A stretch of 64,000 nt of DNA from Scilla litardierei (taxonomy: Eukaryota > Streptophyta > Magnoliopsida > Asparagales > Asparagaceae). The stretch lies in contig CM061138.1 of assembly GCA_030789695.1 (NCBI GenBank), positions 180,707,051-180,771,050 on the forward strand, read 5' to 3'. A program made the translations under genes and the position numbers. Below are positions 1-11,438 of the stretch, one piece after another (the first letter of the stretch is position 1; the number at the start of each line of letters is the position of its first letter). The notes under the pieces were generated by a model. The model did not search any database, had not been told where the DNA came from, and was given only the letters and a program-made list of their open reading frames with translations.

Positions 1-1640
1 TAAATGATTTTCGCATAAGCCATCGTCTTTGTTGATATTTATTTTATTAGGGGAAAGGGTGCTGACTTTTGATTTGATGCTGAACTTCAGGTTCATTTTG
101 TCAAAGTGGATATGATGTTAAACTTTTTGAAATCATGATTGTCTTGTTGTCATAAATATCGTCATATCATGAGCCCATCATACATATAATATAAAGCTTG
201 GGAACTAAAAATTATGCTCAATTAACCTGAATTGAAACAAGTATGATGTATACACATGCTATTTATATGCTGCAGGCATTTAAATAATCTCATTGCAGAT
301 ATATAGTCTAGCTATAGGCATTAAACTATATCAAAATGATTTTAGCATGCTAAATAAAATGTACATCATAGAAATCATTAAATATGTGGCAGGCATATAA
401 TTTTCTACACATTCATTTAATTATCACAGACATGTAATAATATTAAATGTTAAATCATGCAACGGGCAATGAAATGTATGCAACATCACTAGCATTAAAA
501 ATGAAGAGAAAACTTTTCGTTTAATACTAATCAAATAATCCAACAAAATGCGGTGATGATTTACGCAGAAAATTAATCAGAAAAAGACAAAAGAAGAAAA
601 TCTTTAATCAATAGCTGAATAGCCTTTTTATGAACATATTTATAATTTGCCATCAATACCCCAAAAGGGGTTATTAATGCTTAAATACCCTTCCCCTGAT
701 TTTCTCTGATTTTTCTGGATTTATCCAGAATTTTTCAGGAATTATAATGAAATTTTAATAGGAAAATAAATTAAAGATCAATTCTGGGCCCAATTTGGGT
801 AGAAACCCAATGGGCTGGAATTAAAATTTAATTTAAATATCCATTTATTTTTCATTATTGGGCCTAAAAAGGCCCATCTCCCCAAGCCCTAGGGTTTCCC
901 TAGGGTTTCAATGCGGGAGAGGAGAAGGGATGGCGGCTGCCGTCCGTAGGCGGCTGCGCTTCGCTGCTGGCGGTGGCGTCCCCCTGAAGGGGGCAGCCTG
1001 CCAGCGATGTCGGCGGCCCCCTTCGGGGGGCGGACCCCCTTCGGGGGGCCTGCCGGGGGGGGGGGGGGGGGGTGGCCCGGGGGGGGGGGGGGCAGCCGGC
1101 GCCCCCCACGTCAGGGGGGGGCGGCCCCCTCGGGGGGGCCTGTCGGCGCCCCCCCCCCCCTCTTGGGGGGGCCTGCCGGCGGCCGTCGCCAGAGGCGGCG
1201 GCCCGGCGGCTAGAGCAAAAAAAAAACCTTCGTTTTTTTTTGTTAATTTATTTAAAAAAAAACAGATTTTTATCTTAAAAAAGGCAATTTTTATACTCTA
1301 AATCGACGTTATATCTAATAAAAATTAGATATTTAATGTAAAAACGTTGATTTCGCATATAAACAATCAAGTTTTTGATCTAATAATTTAGATCCATGCA
1401 TAAACAATTATATTTTTGATATCTAGATCACATAAAAATATGTATTAGATCTAGAAAATTGTTTAGGCTTACCCACTAGATCCGTCCTCCAGATCTAGCG
1501 ACGTTTGATGAAGGATGCCCAAAGAATCCGCGTCGTCTCACGAAAATCTGCGTCGCGAAAAAATTTGACGGAGCTTCCGCCGGGCGCCTTCCTCTCACGA
1601 GCCGTCGCTTCTTCCATTGAGCGTGATCGTGCTGATAACG
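1..1640 (-). mobile_element. Leader/interior remnant of a minus-strand copia-like element
   Basis: No coding region is recognisable here. Read on the minus strand from 1640 downwards, the sequence begins with a primer-binding-like motif of the half-tRNA-Met type (TTATCAGCACG, 1629-1639) directly inside a putative LTR, followed by a leader rich in AGATCT/TAGATCTA words and then A/T runs. Positions about 1-840 are AT-rich and otherwise featureless. Positions 845-910 hold GGCCCA/TGGGCC words and two copies of CCCTAGGGTTT, which resemble promoter elements but have no gene attached that I can support. The assignment to a copia element rests on the primer-site motif and on the adjoining TG...CA segment, so it is an inference. 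Confidence 0.35.
945..1210. repeat. G/C-rich low-complexity block
   Basis: A stretch of about 265 bp made of G-runs and C-runs (runs of 7 to 15 or more) interleaved with GGCGGCC words. Open frames across it encode only Gly/Pro/Arg-rich low-complexity products and are not credible genes. It lies in the presumed leader of the copia-like remnant. Runs this long are prone to sequencing and assembly error, so the exact run lengths should not be trusted. Confidence 0.8.
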
Positions 1641-1944
1641 TGTTGTGAACGAGAAACAGGTTTGGAGAAGGTTGAGCTTAGGAAACCCCTAGACTTCTTT
1701 ATATAGTATTCATAATGGTTACTCATGTGGGTGGATATCTAATAGGCCCAATGAGTCCTGTTCATAACAAATATAAAGAAAATATTGCAGACGTATTTGA
1801 GGCGCTGTTTCATTGGGCTCTGGTCTTAGAGTGGGTTATGGGCCATTTACTAAATGGGCTGTGATGTTCACAATGGAAGGCATTGGACCCTTGTCGGTGT
1901 AAATTTGGACAGGAGAAAAAGGGCCATGTACAATTTACATCACA
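1641..1944 (-). mobile_element. Putative 5' LTR of a copia-like element (minus strand)
   Basis: The segment starts TGTTGTGAACG and ends ACATCACA on the + strand, i.e. TG...CA ends, about 304 bp. On the minus strand its inner end abuts ACGTTATCAGCACG, a half-tRNA-Met primer-binding motif used by several plant copia lineages. The partner LTR would lie outside the window, so neither LTR identity nor a TSD can be checked. It ends 156 bp before the ribosomal-protein start codon, so the L35a promoter is pressed against, or partly made of, element sequence. Confidence 0.45.
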
Positions 1945-2008
1945 ACCGTTCGTAAAACTTGAACGGCTGGATGGAAAGTACAACTAGCCATATATTCTCG
2001 TTAAACCC

Positions 2009-2021
2009 AACCCTAGGGTTT
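2009..2021 (+). promoter_or_regulatory. Telo-box in the L35a promoter/5'UTR
   Basis: AACCCTAGGGTTT sits about 80 bp upstream of the L35a ATG and contains the telo-box word (AAACCCTA family) in both orientations. Telo-boxes close to the start, often with GGCCCA site II motifs, are typical of plant ribosomal-protein genes. A GGGCCA site-II-like word lies upstream at 1921-1926, inside the putative LTR. No clear TATA box is evident. Confidence 0.55.
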
Positions 2022-2100
2022 CTTTCCGAGTCCCCTCGCCTGCCTCCAGGGTCTTCACCCGATCGAATCGCGTCGGCGCCGATCAATCTCCTGCATCACG

Positions 2101-2631
2101 ATGGTGAAGGGACGGCAAGGAGAGCGCGTCAGGTACCCATATCTCATCTCTCATTCTTCAATCGATTCAGAGTTTGGATTTTTGGTAAAAAAGTTGGCAC
2201 CATTAAATTTATTGGTCGAAGGTTGTACGTGCGAGGAACGATTCTGGGATACAAGAGATCGAAGTCGAACCAGTACGAGAACACGTCGCTGATGCAGATC
2301 GAGGGGGTGAACACGAGGGATGACGTGGCGTGGTACTGCGGCAAGAGGCTGGCCTACATCTACAAGGCGAAGGTGAAGAAGAACGGGTCCCACTACCGAT
2401 GCATCTGGGGCAAGGTCGCTCGCCCTCACGGCAACAGCGGGGTCGTTAGGGCTAAGTTCAAGTCCAACTTGCCCCCCAAATCCATGGTGGGTAGTTCCGA
2501 GAATTTGTTCATCGGTGTTGGATCTTTTGTTATCCTAACTGGATATGTTTGCTAATTGTAATGGATTTTGATGTGATTGGTTTGTGCAGGGAGCGAAGGT
2601 TAGGGTTTTCATGTATCCGAGCAACATCTAA
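2101..2631 (+). CDS. RPL35A: 60S ribosomal protein L35a (eL33), three coding exons
   Basis: Structural protein of the large cytosolic ribosomal subunit. Exons by reading frame and GT-AG signals: 2101-2132, 2222-2486 and 2590-2631. The introns are 89 and 103 bp (GTACCC...AAG and GTGGGT...CAG). Joined they give 112 codons plus TAA, the usual length of plant L35a. The protein opens [11 protein letters not shown], has the family-typical [11 protein letters not shown] and HYRCIWGKV stretches in its middle, and ends [10 protein letters not shown]. The start is fixed by the conserved N-terminus. No frameshift or internal stop is present. The stop codon is followed at once by AAG|GTAGTT, a good splice donor, so a 3'UTR intron is possible. 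Exon 2 is GC-rich compared with its surroundings. Confidence 0.95.
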
Positions 2632-3607
2632 GGTAGTTTCACGTTTTGAAAGTACATACCATGATCCAGTTGTTGTACACACACATGCATTTGTTATTTG
2701 TAAGTTGCTTAATTATTTTTTAGCGATGATTGCATCAATTCTTGTCCAATTCAGAGAGGTTAAATAAATGAAGGAATCCCCACATTTTGTTATGACGCAT
2801 GGTTCTCGATTGTTGCTTATTAGTCCATTTGAGCATCTCAGTGTAAAACCATGTCATTTTCCGTCAAACTGCTAATCAAGTGTGGTGTATTTTGTTTTAG
2901 CAAGATAAGGTAATTACTGCATTGTAACCTCAGTTTTGGAGTTTGTGTAGTATTTAAAAAGATAAAACATGAAATATGAGCACATCATTATCAATATATA
3001 GTGTATTTTGATCTTTTATCAATATATAGTGTATTTTGATCTTTTAGCCAAAGTGCGACACAACCTTGCATTACATTTATGTGCTCTGTTCCACTTTATT
3101 TTCTTATGCCATTTATTTACAGGAGGATACTTTTTAGTGAATTCTTGGCAAGCTGTATATTTACACTCTAGCTTCTGGAAATGATCAACATGTCAACCTC
3201 ATTTCGACATTTTTATTAACTTGCATTTGGGGTGAAGCTTGTGTCCAACCTTTGTGCTAATCTTCATATATTCTTTCATTGCTTGTAGTTAAAATGTTAG
3301 ATCTGAATAAGTTCACGATAGAATCTTATAACCATATAATTCAAATTGGGCAGACTGCATTTCTCCAATTTATCGCATATCACAATATATGTGCAAATTT
3401 GAAGTTAAACTTTTTGCTTAGAAATTAATAATTCCAAAATTGATCCTTTGAACATGCACCAAACTGTTTAATCATATGCTACAATGCACACTACGTAGTT
3501 GTCTGTCTACCATCATTATTTTAGTTTTGTAAACTTAATGTGAACATATAATTGTTTTTACAGAATTGGACCCAATTTATTGCAAATAGGATTTTGACGT
3601 TGGTCTT
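2632..3607. other. AT-rich non-coding DNA downstream of L35a
   Basis: No open frame of interest. The only structure seen is a 28-bp direct tandem duplication (2990-3017 and 3018-3045). The segment may be the start of a 3'UTR intron of the L35a gene rather than intergenic DNA. Confidence 0.5.
2990..3045. repeat. Two-copy 28-bp tandem repeat
   Basis: Two adjacent identical copies of an AT-rich 28-mer starting ATCAATATATAGTGT. A simple slippage-type duplication with no sign of function. Confidence 0.9.
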
Positions 3608-4625
3608 TGTTACGACACTTTCGGTGCCCTAGCTTGTGTATCGATGAAGGTCGTCCTCAGGTGAAGGTCGTCCCTCAGGGGAAGGTCGCCCTCAGGGGAA
3701 GGTCGTCTCTCAAGCGGCATACCTTAACTATCTCCTAAAGAAGGTCGTCCTCTGCGGCTACCTTAAATGTCTCCTGACAAAGGTCTTTCTTGACGGCCTA
3801 GCTTAACTATATCTGATATGGCCTAGCCCATAAATATCTCTGACAGCCATTAATGCTCGAGTTTAAACGACGAACTGACAGGCACCATGTCTCCCATTAA
3901 TGCTCCAGCTAAGCTCCAGCTGGCTCCAGCTAAGCAGAAGTGACAACTGATTGGACGTCGACCAACTAACATTCTCCAGTATAAATACCCCCCTCCATCC
4001 CTTGAGAGAGGAGGCTGGTAGGTCTACATGTAAATTTCCTTCCACCCAAACTCTAGCTGGCCGAACGTTGGCTCGGTCACCTTGAAGATCGACCTCGTCC
4101 CTTTGAGCCATTTTCAAAGTTCCCACGCTGATTTGAGCATCGGAGGGGATTAGGCTGGACCCTAGTTTGACCCTCCATAACGAGCTGTTCGTGGCGCATG
4201 GAGTTAAAGACAGGTCTCTTGAAGCTCTTTTGAAGGTCGTCGAAAGATCGATAGCTTGGTCTGTCCACTGCCTGATCAAGGCCCGAAGGTCGTCCGCGTC
4301 CTGTAGCTCGTCTATCAAGGTCGTCGCCTCAAGGCCTGAAGGTCGTCTGGCTCCCATAGCTCCATCAAGGTCGTCGCCTCAAGGTCTGAAGCTCGTCTGG
4401 CTCCCGTAGCTCGTCCCTCAAGGTCGTTGCCTCAAGGCCCAAAGGTCGTTCATCTCACTGCCCGAAGCTCGTCCGGCCCGGCGAGAGCTCCTAGCCTGGC
4501 CAAATCGGCGACTTAGGTGTCTTCATCACAAAATCCCTTTCCGCGATAGATAAACCCACTCTAATCATTGTACCTTTGATTTCCTAATATAGAAATTCAT
4601 TGTTAGGCGGATTTGACCTGCAACA
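3608..4625 (+). repeat. 5' LTR of the non-autonomous element
   Basis: TG...CA ends; TATAAATA at about 3981-3988 (CAGTATAAATACCCC). AAGGTCGTC words are scattered on both sides of the TATA box (about 3650-3790 and 4230-4450), which explains spurious open frames here. Confidence 0.85.
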
Positions 4626-4742
4626 ATTGGCGTCGTCTGTGGAAATGAAGGATTACACCTATGTCAGGCTCTACACCCGCCATGGTGAAGGTCGTCCCTC
4701 AGGCGGCCTACCTTAAAGATATTGGTGAAGGTCATTTCTTAG

Positions 4743-5556
4743 GCGGTCTACCTTAAAGATCTCCGGTGAAGGTCGTTTCTTAGGCGCCTACCTTAAAGAT
4801 CTCTGGTGAAGGTCGTCCCTTAGGCGGCCTACCTTAATTATCTCAGGTGAAGGTCGTTCTTCAGGCGGCCTACCTTAAAGATCTCTGACAAAGGTCGTCC
4901 TCGGCGGCCTACCTTAAATATCTCCGGTGAAGGTCGTCCCTCAAGTCACAGGTCACAGGCCGGCTATACGTTAGAGAGCCCAAGCTCTCACGGGACGACC
5001 TAGAAGATGAAGTCATATGTCTTTGCTCTATCTTTGACATATGTCATTAGGTTTTGACTTACACACTCTTTGCGTTTTTCTTGCGTGAGGAATTCTAGGT
5101 CAAGGTCGGCTTGATCATTGGTAGCAAGCTACCTCGCCGCAAGCTATCTCAAGCGGCCTACTTTAAAGATCTCTGGTGAAGGTCGTTTCTTAGGCGCATA
5201 CCTTACAGATCTCTGGTGAAGGTCGTCCCTTAGGCGGCCTACCTTAATTATCTAAGGTGAAGGTCGTTCCTTAGGCGGCCTATCTTAAAGATCTCCGATA
5301 AAGGTCGTCCTCAGCGGCCTATGTTAAATATCTCCGGTGAAGGTTGTTCCTCAAGTCACATGTCACAGGTCGGCTATACGTTAGAGAGCCCAAGCTCTCA
5401 CGGGACGACCTAGAAGATGAAGTCACATGTCTTTGCTCTATCTTTGACATATGTCATTATGTTTTGACTTACACACTCTTCGCGTTTTTCTTGCGTGAGG
5501 AATTCTAGGTCAAGGTCGGCTTGATCATTGGCAGCAAGCTACCTCGTTGCAAGCAA
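4743..5556 (+). repeat. 410-bp tandem duplication in the element interior
   Basis: Two copies with an offset of 410 bp (about 4743-5146 and 5153-5556), over 90% alike by eye. Each copy is built from shorter units of about 40 bp of the type GGTGAAGGTCGTCCCTTAGG followed by CGGCCTACCTTAA, and ends with a unique stretch containing TCTTTGACATATGTCATTA. The arrangement is a repeat of repeats. Confidence 0.9.
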
Positions 5557-5870
5557 AGATCCGGAGCAGGCTTCCGGGCCACGCCCCTGATAGGTCGCCA
5601 GAGGACTTGGGGCAGGTTTTCGAGCTGTGCCCATATCCTTCCAAAGATCCAGGGCAGGCTTCCCAGCCGCGCCCCCGATAGGTCGTCGAAGGACCTGGGG
5701 CAGGCTTTCGTGCTGCGCCTATATCCTTCTAAAGATCTGGGACAGGTTTTCGGGCCGCGCCCCCTGATAGGTCGTCGAAGGATATGGGGCAGGCTTCCGA
5801 GCTGCGCCACTATCCTTCCGAAGATCCGGGGCAGGCTTTCGAGCTGCGCCCCTGATAGGTTGCTCAAAAG
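5555..5870 (+). repeat. 88-bp tandem repeat, about 3.5 copies
   Basis: AAAGATCCGGAGCAGG-type unit starts recur at 5555, 5643, 5731 and 5820, a period of 88-89 bp. Each unit contains two half-units with GGGGCAGG and TGATAGGTCGTCG words. It precedes the polypurine tract and 3' LTR, i.e. it lies in the 3' untranslated zone where plant LTR elements often carry variable tandem repeats. Confidence 0.9.
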
Positions 5871-6001
5871 CTCGTTCGCGCTCCGAAGTTCACTGCCAAA
5901 CAAAATGTACGAAGAGATTCTCTAAAAATTTTCTAAGTGTCTACTTAACATTTCGTGTCTTCTCCGATCGAAGATCGTCCACACCGAATGTTGGGGGCAA
6001 T

Positions 6002-7081
6002 TGTTACGACCATTTCGGCGGCCTAGCTTGTGTATCGATGAAGGTCGTCCTCAGGTGAAGGTCGTCCTCAGGTGAAGGTCGCTCTTAGGGGAAGGTCGTC
6101 CCTCAGGCAGCCTACCTTAACTATCTCATAAAGAAGGTTGTCCTCGACGACCTAGCTTAAATGTCTCCTGATGAAGGTCTCCCTCGGCGGCCTAGCTTAA
6201 CTATCTCTGACATGGCCTAGCCCATAAATATCTCTGACAACCATTAATGCTCGAGGTTAAACGACGAACTGACAGGCACCCATCACGTCTTCCATTAATG
6301 CTCCAGCTAAGCTCCAGCTGGCTCCAGTTAAGCAGAAGTGACAACTGATTGGACGGCGACCAACCGACATTCTTCACTATAAATACCCCCCTCCATCCCC
6401 GGAGAGAGAGGAGGCTGGACGGCGACCAATCGACATTCTCCACTATAAATATCCCCCTCCATCCCTGGTAGGTCTACAGGTAAATTTCTTCCATCCAAAT
6501 TCTAGTTGGTCGAATGTTGGCCCGGTTACCTTGTAGATCGGCCTCGTCCTTTTAAGCCATTTTCGAAGTCCCCACGCTGATTTGAGTATCAGATGGGATT
6601 AGGTCGGACCCCAGTCCGACCCTCCCTAACGAGCTGTTCGTGGCGCATCGAGCTAAAGGCATGTCTTCTGAAGCTCTTTTGAAGGTCATCTGAAGATCAA
6701 TAGCTCGGCATGCTCACTGCCTGCTCAAGGCCCGAAGGTCGTTCGGCTCCCGTAGCTCGTCCATTAAGGTCATCGCCTCAAGGCCAGAAGGTCGTCCGGC
6801 TCCCGCAGCTCGTCCATCAAGGTCGTTGCCTCAAGTCATGATGGCTTCCGTAACTCGTCCCTCAAGTTGTCGCCTTAAGGCCCGAAGGTTGTCTGGCTCA
6901 CTGCCTGAAGCTCGTCCGTCCCGGCGAGAGCTCCTAGCACGGCCAAAGCGGCGACCTAGGCGTCTTCATCACAAAATCCCTCTCCGCGACTGGTAAACCC
7001 CATCTAATCATTATACCCTTGATTCCCTAATATACAAATTCATGTTAGGCAGATTTGACCCTGCGGAGTTGACCCGCAACA
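6002..7081 (+). repeat. 3' LTR of the non-autonomous element, with duplicated TATA module
   Basis: Matches the 5' LTR but is 62 bp longer. Most of the difference is a 66-bp tandem duplication, 6351-6416 and from 6417 onward, each copy starting GGACGGCGACCAA and containing TATAAATA. The 5' LTR has this module once. Confidence 0.9.
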
Positions 7082-9252
7082 GTTAGTACATTAATTTTGG
7101 TGTGATTTGGTTTCCAAGCAACCTATTTTCACATCAGAATTTTTGGTGCGTTAAAAGGGTTAAGTGGAGTCCGAGCTTCTTCACCAAAGCTAGGTTTGGA
7201 CTGCCTGTAAGTTTTGTGACATATTTCTAGCTTATATTTGGACTTTCTCAAATTGAAGCCAAGGAGGAATGTAGTTATTTCTTCAGTGTTGATCGCTTTT
7301 ATACTTTGCATGCATAGAGAGAAGTTACCGCTGTTAGGTTGATGCGATTAACTGTTGTCCTTTCTGCATCTATGCTACCATTTCATTATTTCCTGTCATT
7401 GTTGCTTATCTGTTCCTTCAATGTTCTGTGTTTGAGATAGTGTTGATTATATAACATGTTTTTGGATTGCATAAATGTGATCTATATTTCGTTGTCTACT
7501 AAACGAAAAATAAACTGCATTCGGGACCTTAGATTTCTGTGCTGATTTAGTATGTTTATACTAATTCTTTGGGAAAATGTAAGTATCTTTTTATCTTTAA
7601 TAGACAACGGTCATATGCTTTTTCTAGATTCTAGTGGAAGATACTACAATAGGGGCTATAGAGAAAATAATGAAATTCGGAGTTTTTACTCAAAACGGCT
7701 AATTTATATGTCTTGGTCTTAGGAGCTTCTAAAATTATTTATCCAAACAGTGATAAAAATATCTTGCACTTTTAGAGTAAATTTTGCTAACATCTTGTAC
7801 TATTGCCTGTGTATCATTAAATATATCAGAACTATGAAATTAATGAAAACCCTACTTAAAAAGAGCATACACTACACAACCTCTGTTTTTATTGGCGTAT
7901 GGGTGTACTAATTCCTCATGTCCAATGGTAGTTTCTATTAATTCCGTGTTAAGTGACACAGACAATAGTATTCAGGGTGTTAGCGGAATCTTCCCTTTTA
8001 TTGTCATGTGCATACAGATGTTCTTTGGCTCTACAGCTTACACGGCAGATAAACAGTATTAACATGCATAATAATCTACATGTATGCATCTTGATTTGTT
8101 GATGCCTTCTTTATCTTCTCTATAATTGTAGTATATCCAATTACATCGGGTTACATCATAATTCCTTACCGGGAACTAGTACGTTGGATTTTTTCCTTTG
8201 GGTTTAAAGGACCGCGTAGGATGCAAGTTTTAATAAATAGACAACATATCATTATTATTTCTTATTTCTTATGTTTGCAGGAGTCAGCGGGCCCTTGTGT
8301 ACTAGTTGAATTGATTTTCTTTAATAGTTCATGGGTTTTATTGGTCTATTATTCATTATCGATACATGTGACCTTCTTCGCCCCTTAAAAGTATCTTTTT
8401 CACCCTTAAAAGCCTTTATTACCTGCGACGGTCCGGCTTCATCCTATACTCTAGATCATGACTTCACCAATTGAAATTTAATCCTGCATATGCTAGAATT
8501 TTACATGATTCCAATCCAAATGTTAGAATTTTATAGGATTCCAGTACATAAGGATCTTCTGATCAGCCTGAACCTTGCACTTATCTTTGATAACCACCAG
8601 ATTTTTATTTCTCGATTATCATATTGGTTCACCTGTGGAAAGAGAGACTTCTTTTATTACTGGACAACTTCATAATTTTAATAGTTTCCAAAATCAATTA
8701 GGTTACTTATTTGTTTATTTTTGTTAATAAGCACATGCCTTCAGTTTCTTGTACGTGTTTTGTGTGCAAGCTCGATAAGATGGGGTTAGCATGCATCGAA
8801 TCATGTAGTGCTTACTGCAATTCTCTGTCTGGAGAACTTACCGTGTAGATGTAATCCTTGTTCGGTGTGCATTATTTGGAACTGATTTGAAGCTGCATAT
8901 GTAAAAAGTCCTTGGGTCTCTGTGCTTCACATGCCTAATTCTTTCCAATAGACATTTACATCTCTTTATTCAATCCTTCGTATATGTGGCTTGCATGTGC
9001 CCATATAACAGAGGCTTCTGTTTATTTTATCACTCACTGCTCTTCAATGGTGCGTTATTTGGTGTACGCATTGAAGTCGAGCATGGAAGAAATTGTGCAT
9101 GTCGTGTCGAATTTGCAGCTTTGATTTGTTCATAATAGGGCATTACACTCGATAAACTTTGAACTGCGCTGATTTTCTTGTATGTTCAGCATTTCTTTGT
9201 ATCCTAAAAGAAAGTCTAGTTTCTGATCATTTCTGTTCGTTTATGCTGCAGC
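7082..9252. other. Non-coding host DNA
   Basis: About 2.2 kb of AT-rich sequence with no convincing coding frame and no repeat structure that I can see. It may be the second half of a long L35a 3'UTR intron (see 9253). Confidence 0.5.
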
Positions 9253-9700
9253 TCATCATCTGCGCGCCAACAAGAGGATCTTCAGCTGGAATACTTGAAA
9301 ACTAAACTTATTTGCTCCGGTGTTTTCTTACTGATATCGAAGTTTTGCGTTGGAACTATTAGATTTATTGTTTCTGCCAGTTAGTTGTCGAGAGATTTAG
9401 AGAAGCCACCCGGCTTTCTCTCATGGCGATATAACTCTTGATTCGCATGATTGCTTGTGTTATACTGGTCTCTGGGTTTGTGATTATGGCTCTCGTGGCA
9501 TTATGTTTTGTTTTCATTACATGTTTAATGGTTTCTATCCTCGTTTTGTCACTGGTTATGCATGATTCTAATGTACGGATTCCCAGCCAAGTGTTGCTGT
9601 TGGTTATGCCTGGAACAGTAATCATGTGGTTGAATTCAGTTGTAATGCCACTGAATCGCCTCTCTCAAGGAGGCAGCTCTTAAGAAGGGGGGTTACTATG
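9253..9700 (+). other. Possible 3'UTR exon of the L35a gene
   Basis: TTTATGCTGCAG at about 9241-9252 is a good splice acceptor. The sequence after it is GC-balanced and gene-like for about 150 bp before becoming T-rich. If joined to the donor directly after the L35a stop codon (2633), the gene would have a 6.6-kb 3'UTR intron containing the non-autonomous LTR element. No coding content is involved and the 3' end is not identifiable. This is a hypothesis only. Confidence 0.3.
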
Positions 9701-10360
9701 CTCACTGACAAAATAGCCGTGCACACTGCAGTTTTGCTTTACACACATGTAACATTACTCCCTACAGCAGCATATCTGAACATTACCCTCTTCATGGTCT
9801 CTCTCTTCGACATTGCCTCCATCTTCCTCCTCTTCTGTGTTGCCGGTGATGGTTGTAGCCACACATCTCCTTCCAACGGCAACTTTCCAACGGCCATTGC
9901 CGCACCCATTCCCTCCCTATCCTCATCTCAAGAATGGTCCGGGTAGTTTAGGTCTGTGCACACGGTACCTCCCATTAAGAAAATAAATCGTGAAAACTGT
10001 AGATTGAAATTCATTATTTTCATTATTTCTTTTCTTTTACAGTATTTTTCATGTATGATTGGGTCGCTTCTTATAATATTGATATTACATTGTGGTGCAG
10101 ACCCTGCCTTTGATTCAGTGGATTCCTCACTCCATCTTTGAGCGTACTTTTTCCCTTAAAAATATATTTAAAAACTCTTGCGTTGCCAATCCGATAACTC
10201 TCTCACCTAATACGATTGCCACCCCTCACACTTTGTCCGCCCGCAACAATGAAGTCATCGTTTTCCTATGTTCACCGCCGAATGGCGGCACTCGCCTTCG
10301 CTCTCTAAACTCAACCGCCTCGGACGCCATTTTTTCCATTCCCTTTAAAGCTATAAACTG

Positions 10361-10477
10361 ACGACGGTTGCGAAGAGAAATCCCCTTCTCTCCGCTAAGA
10401 TCGATCGGAATTGTTTCCAGTTGGTACTCGAAATTTCTACTCGATCTGCAACCAAATCATCAAAATTTATCGGAAAG
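10361..10477 (+). other. Possible 5'UTR exon and promoter of the ceramidase gene
   Basis: AGCTATAAACTGA (10349-10361) looks like a TATA box. It is followed by a GA/TC-rich, 5'UTR-like stretch ending CGGAAAG|GTACGG, a reasonable splice donor at 10478. The next good acceptor before the ceramidase ATG is TTTCCATAG at 21530. If these are joined, the 11-kb 5'UTR intron would hold the copia, hAT and miniature LTR elements. No coding evidence supports this; transcripts would decide. Confidence 0.35.
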
Positions 10478-11004
10478 GTACGGCGATTCATCCCGTTTGC
10501 TTTGTGTTCTGTTCACTGATAACCAGAAGGCAAAAGTGAAAAGAAAAATTCTCCAAACTTTTTTTGTAATTCATCATAGATCGTTTTGTTAATATATGTA
10601 ACAAGTAAGGTATTATCCATTAGAGGGATTAGGGTCGGGGGGTAAATTAGAGTTGTTGACTTGTTGGATTTTTTTTTCTTTTCAAAAGCAAGCGTAATCA
10701 TGAAAATGTTAATGGTAAATTAGAAATTTTTTAAAACCAAGTGTGATTAAGGCGATGCTATAATATATTTCGATGATAACTATGTTGATTCACTTGTGAT
10801 GATATTTAAAATTTGAAGCTTACTAATTTTGAAGAAATTAACTATGATAATATGTTTCTAGGAGACTTGGAGTGTACTTGGCAATGAAAGCATGAAGATA
10901 GGCAAACGATTAGCTGATACTTGAGAATATGGTAGAGAGTCATGATGCACCTTTTCTTCTAAAAGAGCCATGAACTGTAGTAGATTCATACCCGATACTC
11001 ATTC

Positions 11005-11438
11005 TGTTAGATTTGAGAGATGAACACATAACCTTCTAGATTGCAGAGGATGGAGGAGGAGGAGCGTGCCTTGGATCGTATGGAAATCACCGAAGGAAAT
11101 CCAATTTGTTTTCACCACCAAGATACCACTTTGTTCTTCTTGTGTTTGTGTTGGGAGAGAGGGGAGAGAGATCTGTGTTTTTCTTGAGTGATTTTCTCTC
11201 TGCCAATAGGGGAATTATATAGGAATTAAGGAGAGCAGTTTTCTACCGTTGAAAACTCGACGTTAACAAAATAACGTAAGGGTAGTTATAAAACAAATTT
11301 GCATTGGGAACCCAGAACTTCTGTAAATTGCAATTATTCACCAAGACTAATTCAATTTACATATAACCCCTTTAATAATATTATAATTACTATTTACCCC
11401 TTGAGTTAAACCTGTTATGGGCGTACCCAATTCCAACA
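11005..11438 (-). repeat. 3' LTR of the copia element
   Basis: 434 bp. Its left edge abuts TSD CATTC. Its right edge joins the interior through the polypurine tract (TCTCCCGCTCGC on the + strand). Confidence 0.95.

Larger units (their letters stand above)
3608..7081 (+). mobile_element. Non-autonomous LTR retrotransposon (LARD-like), plus strand
   Basis: Two related segments, 3608-4625 (1018 bp) and 6002-7081 (1080 bp), both begin TGTTACGAC and end GCAACA. The left one is followed by TTGGCGTCGTCTGTGG, a gypsy-type primer-binding site related to TGGCGCCGTCTGTGGG. The right one is preceded by a purine tract (TGTTGGGGGCAAT). This gives a plus-strand LTR element with a 1.38-kb interior. The interior has no gag or pol frame, only tandem repeats, so it must depend on an autonomous relative. 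The flanking 5-mers (GTCTT at 3603-3607, GTTAG at 7082-7086) do not match, so no TSD is visible. Both LTRs carry a TATAAATA box and many copies of AAGGTCGTC. The LTRs differ by many substitutions, so the insertion is not recent. Confidence 0.85.

Noticed and set aside
858..1301. Gly/Pro/Arg-rich 147-codon frame and its overlapping frames
   Set aside because: They are produced by G- and C-runs. No domain, and the frame depends on exact run lengths.
3603..7086. Target-site duplication for the first LTR element
   Set aside because: Flanking 5-mers GTCTT and GTTAG do not match, so no TSD is claimed.
9365..9946. Frames with hydrophobic stretches on both strands (86-106 codons)
   Set aside because: They are Leu/Val-rich because of T-rich DNA. 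They overlap each other, have no homology that I recognise, and this region is better read as UTR or intergenic.
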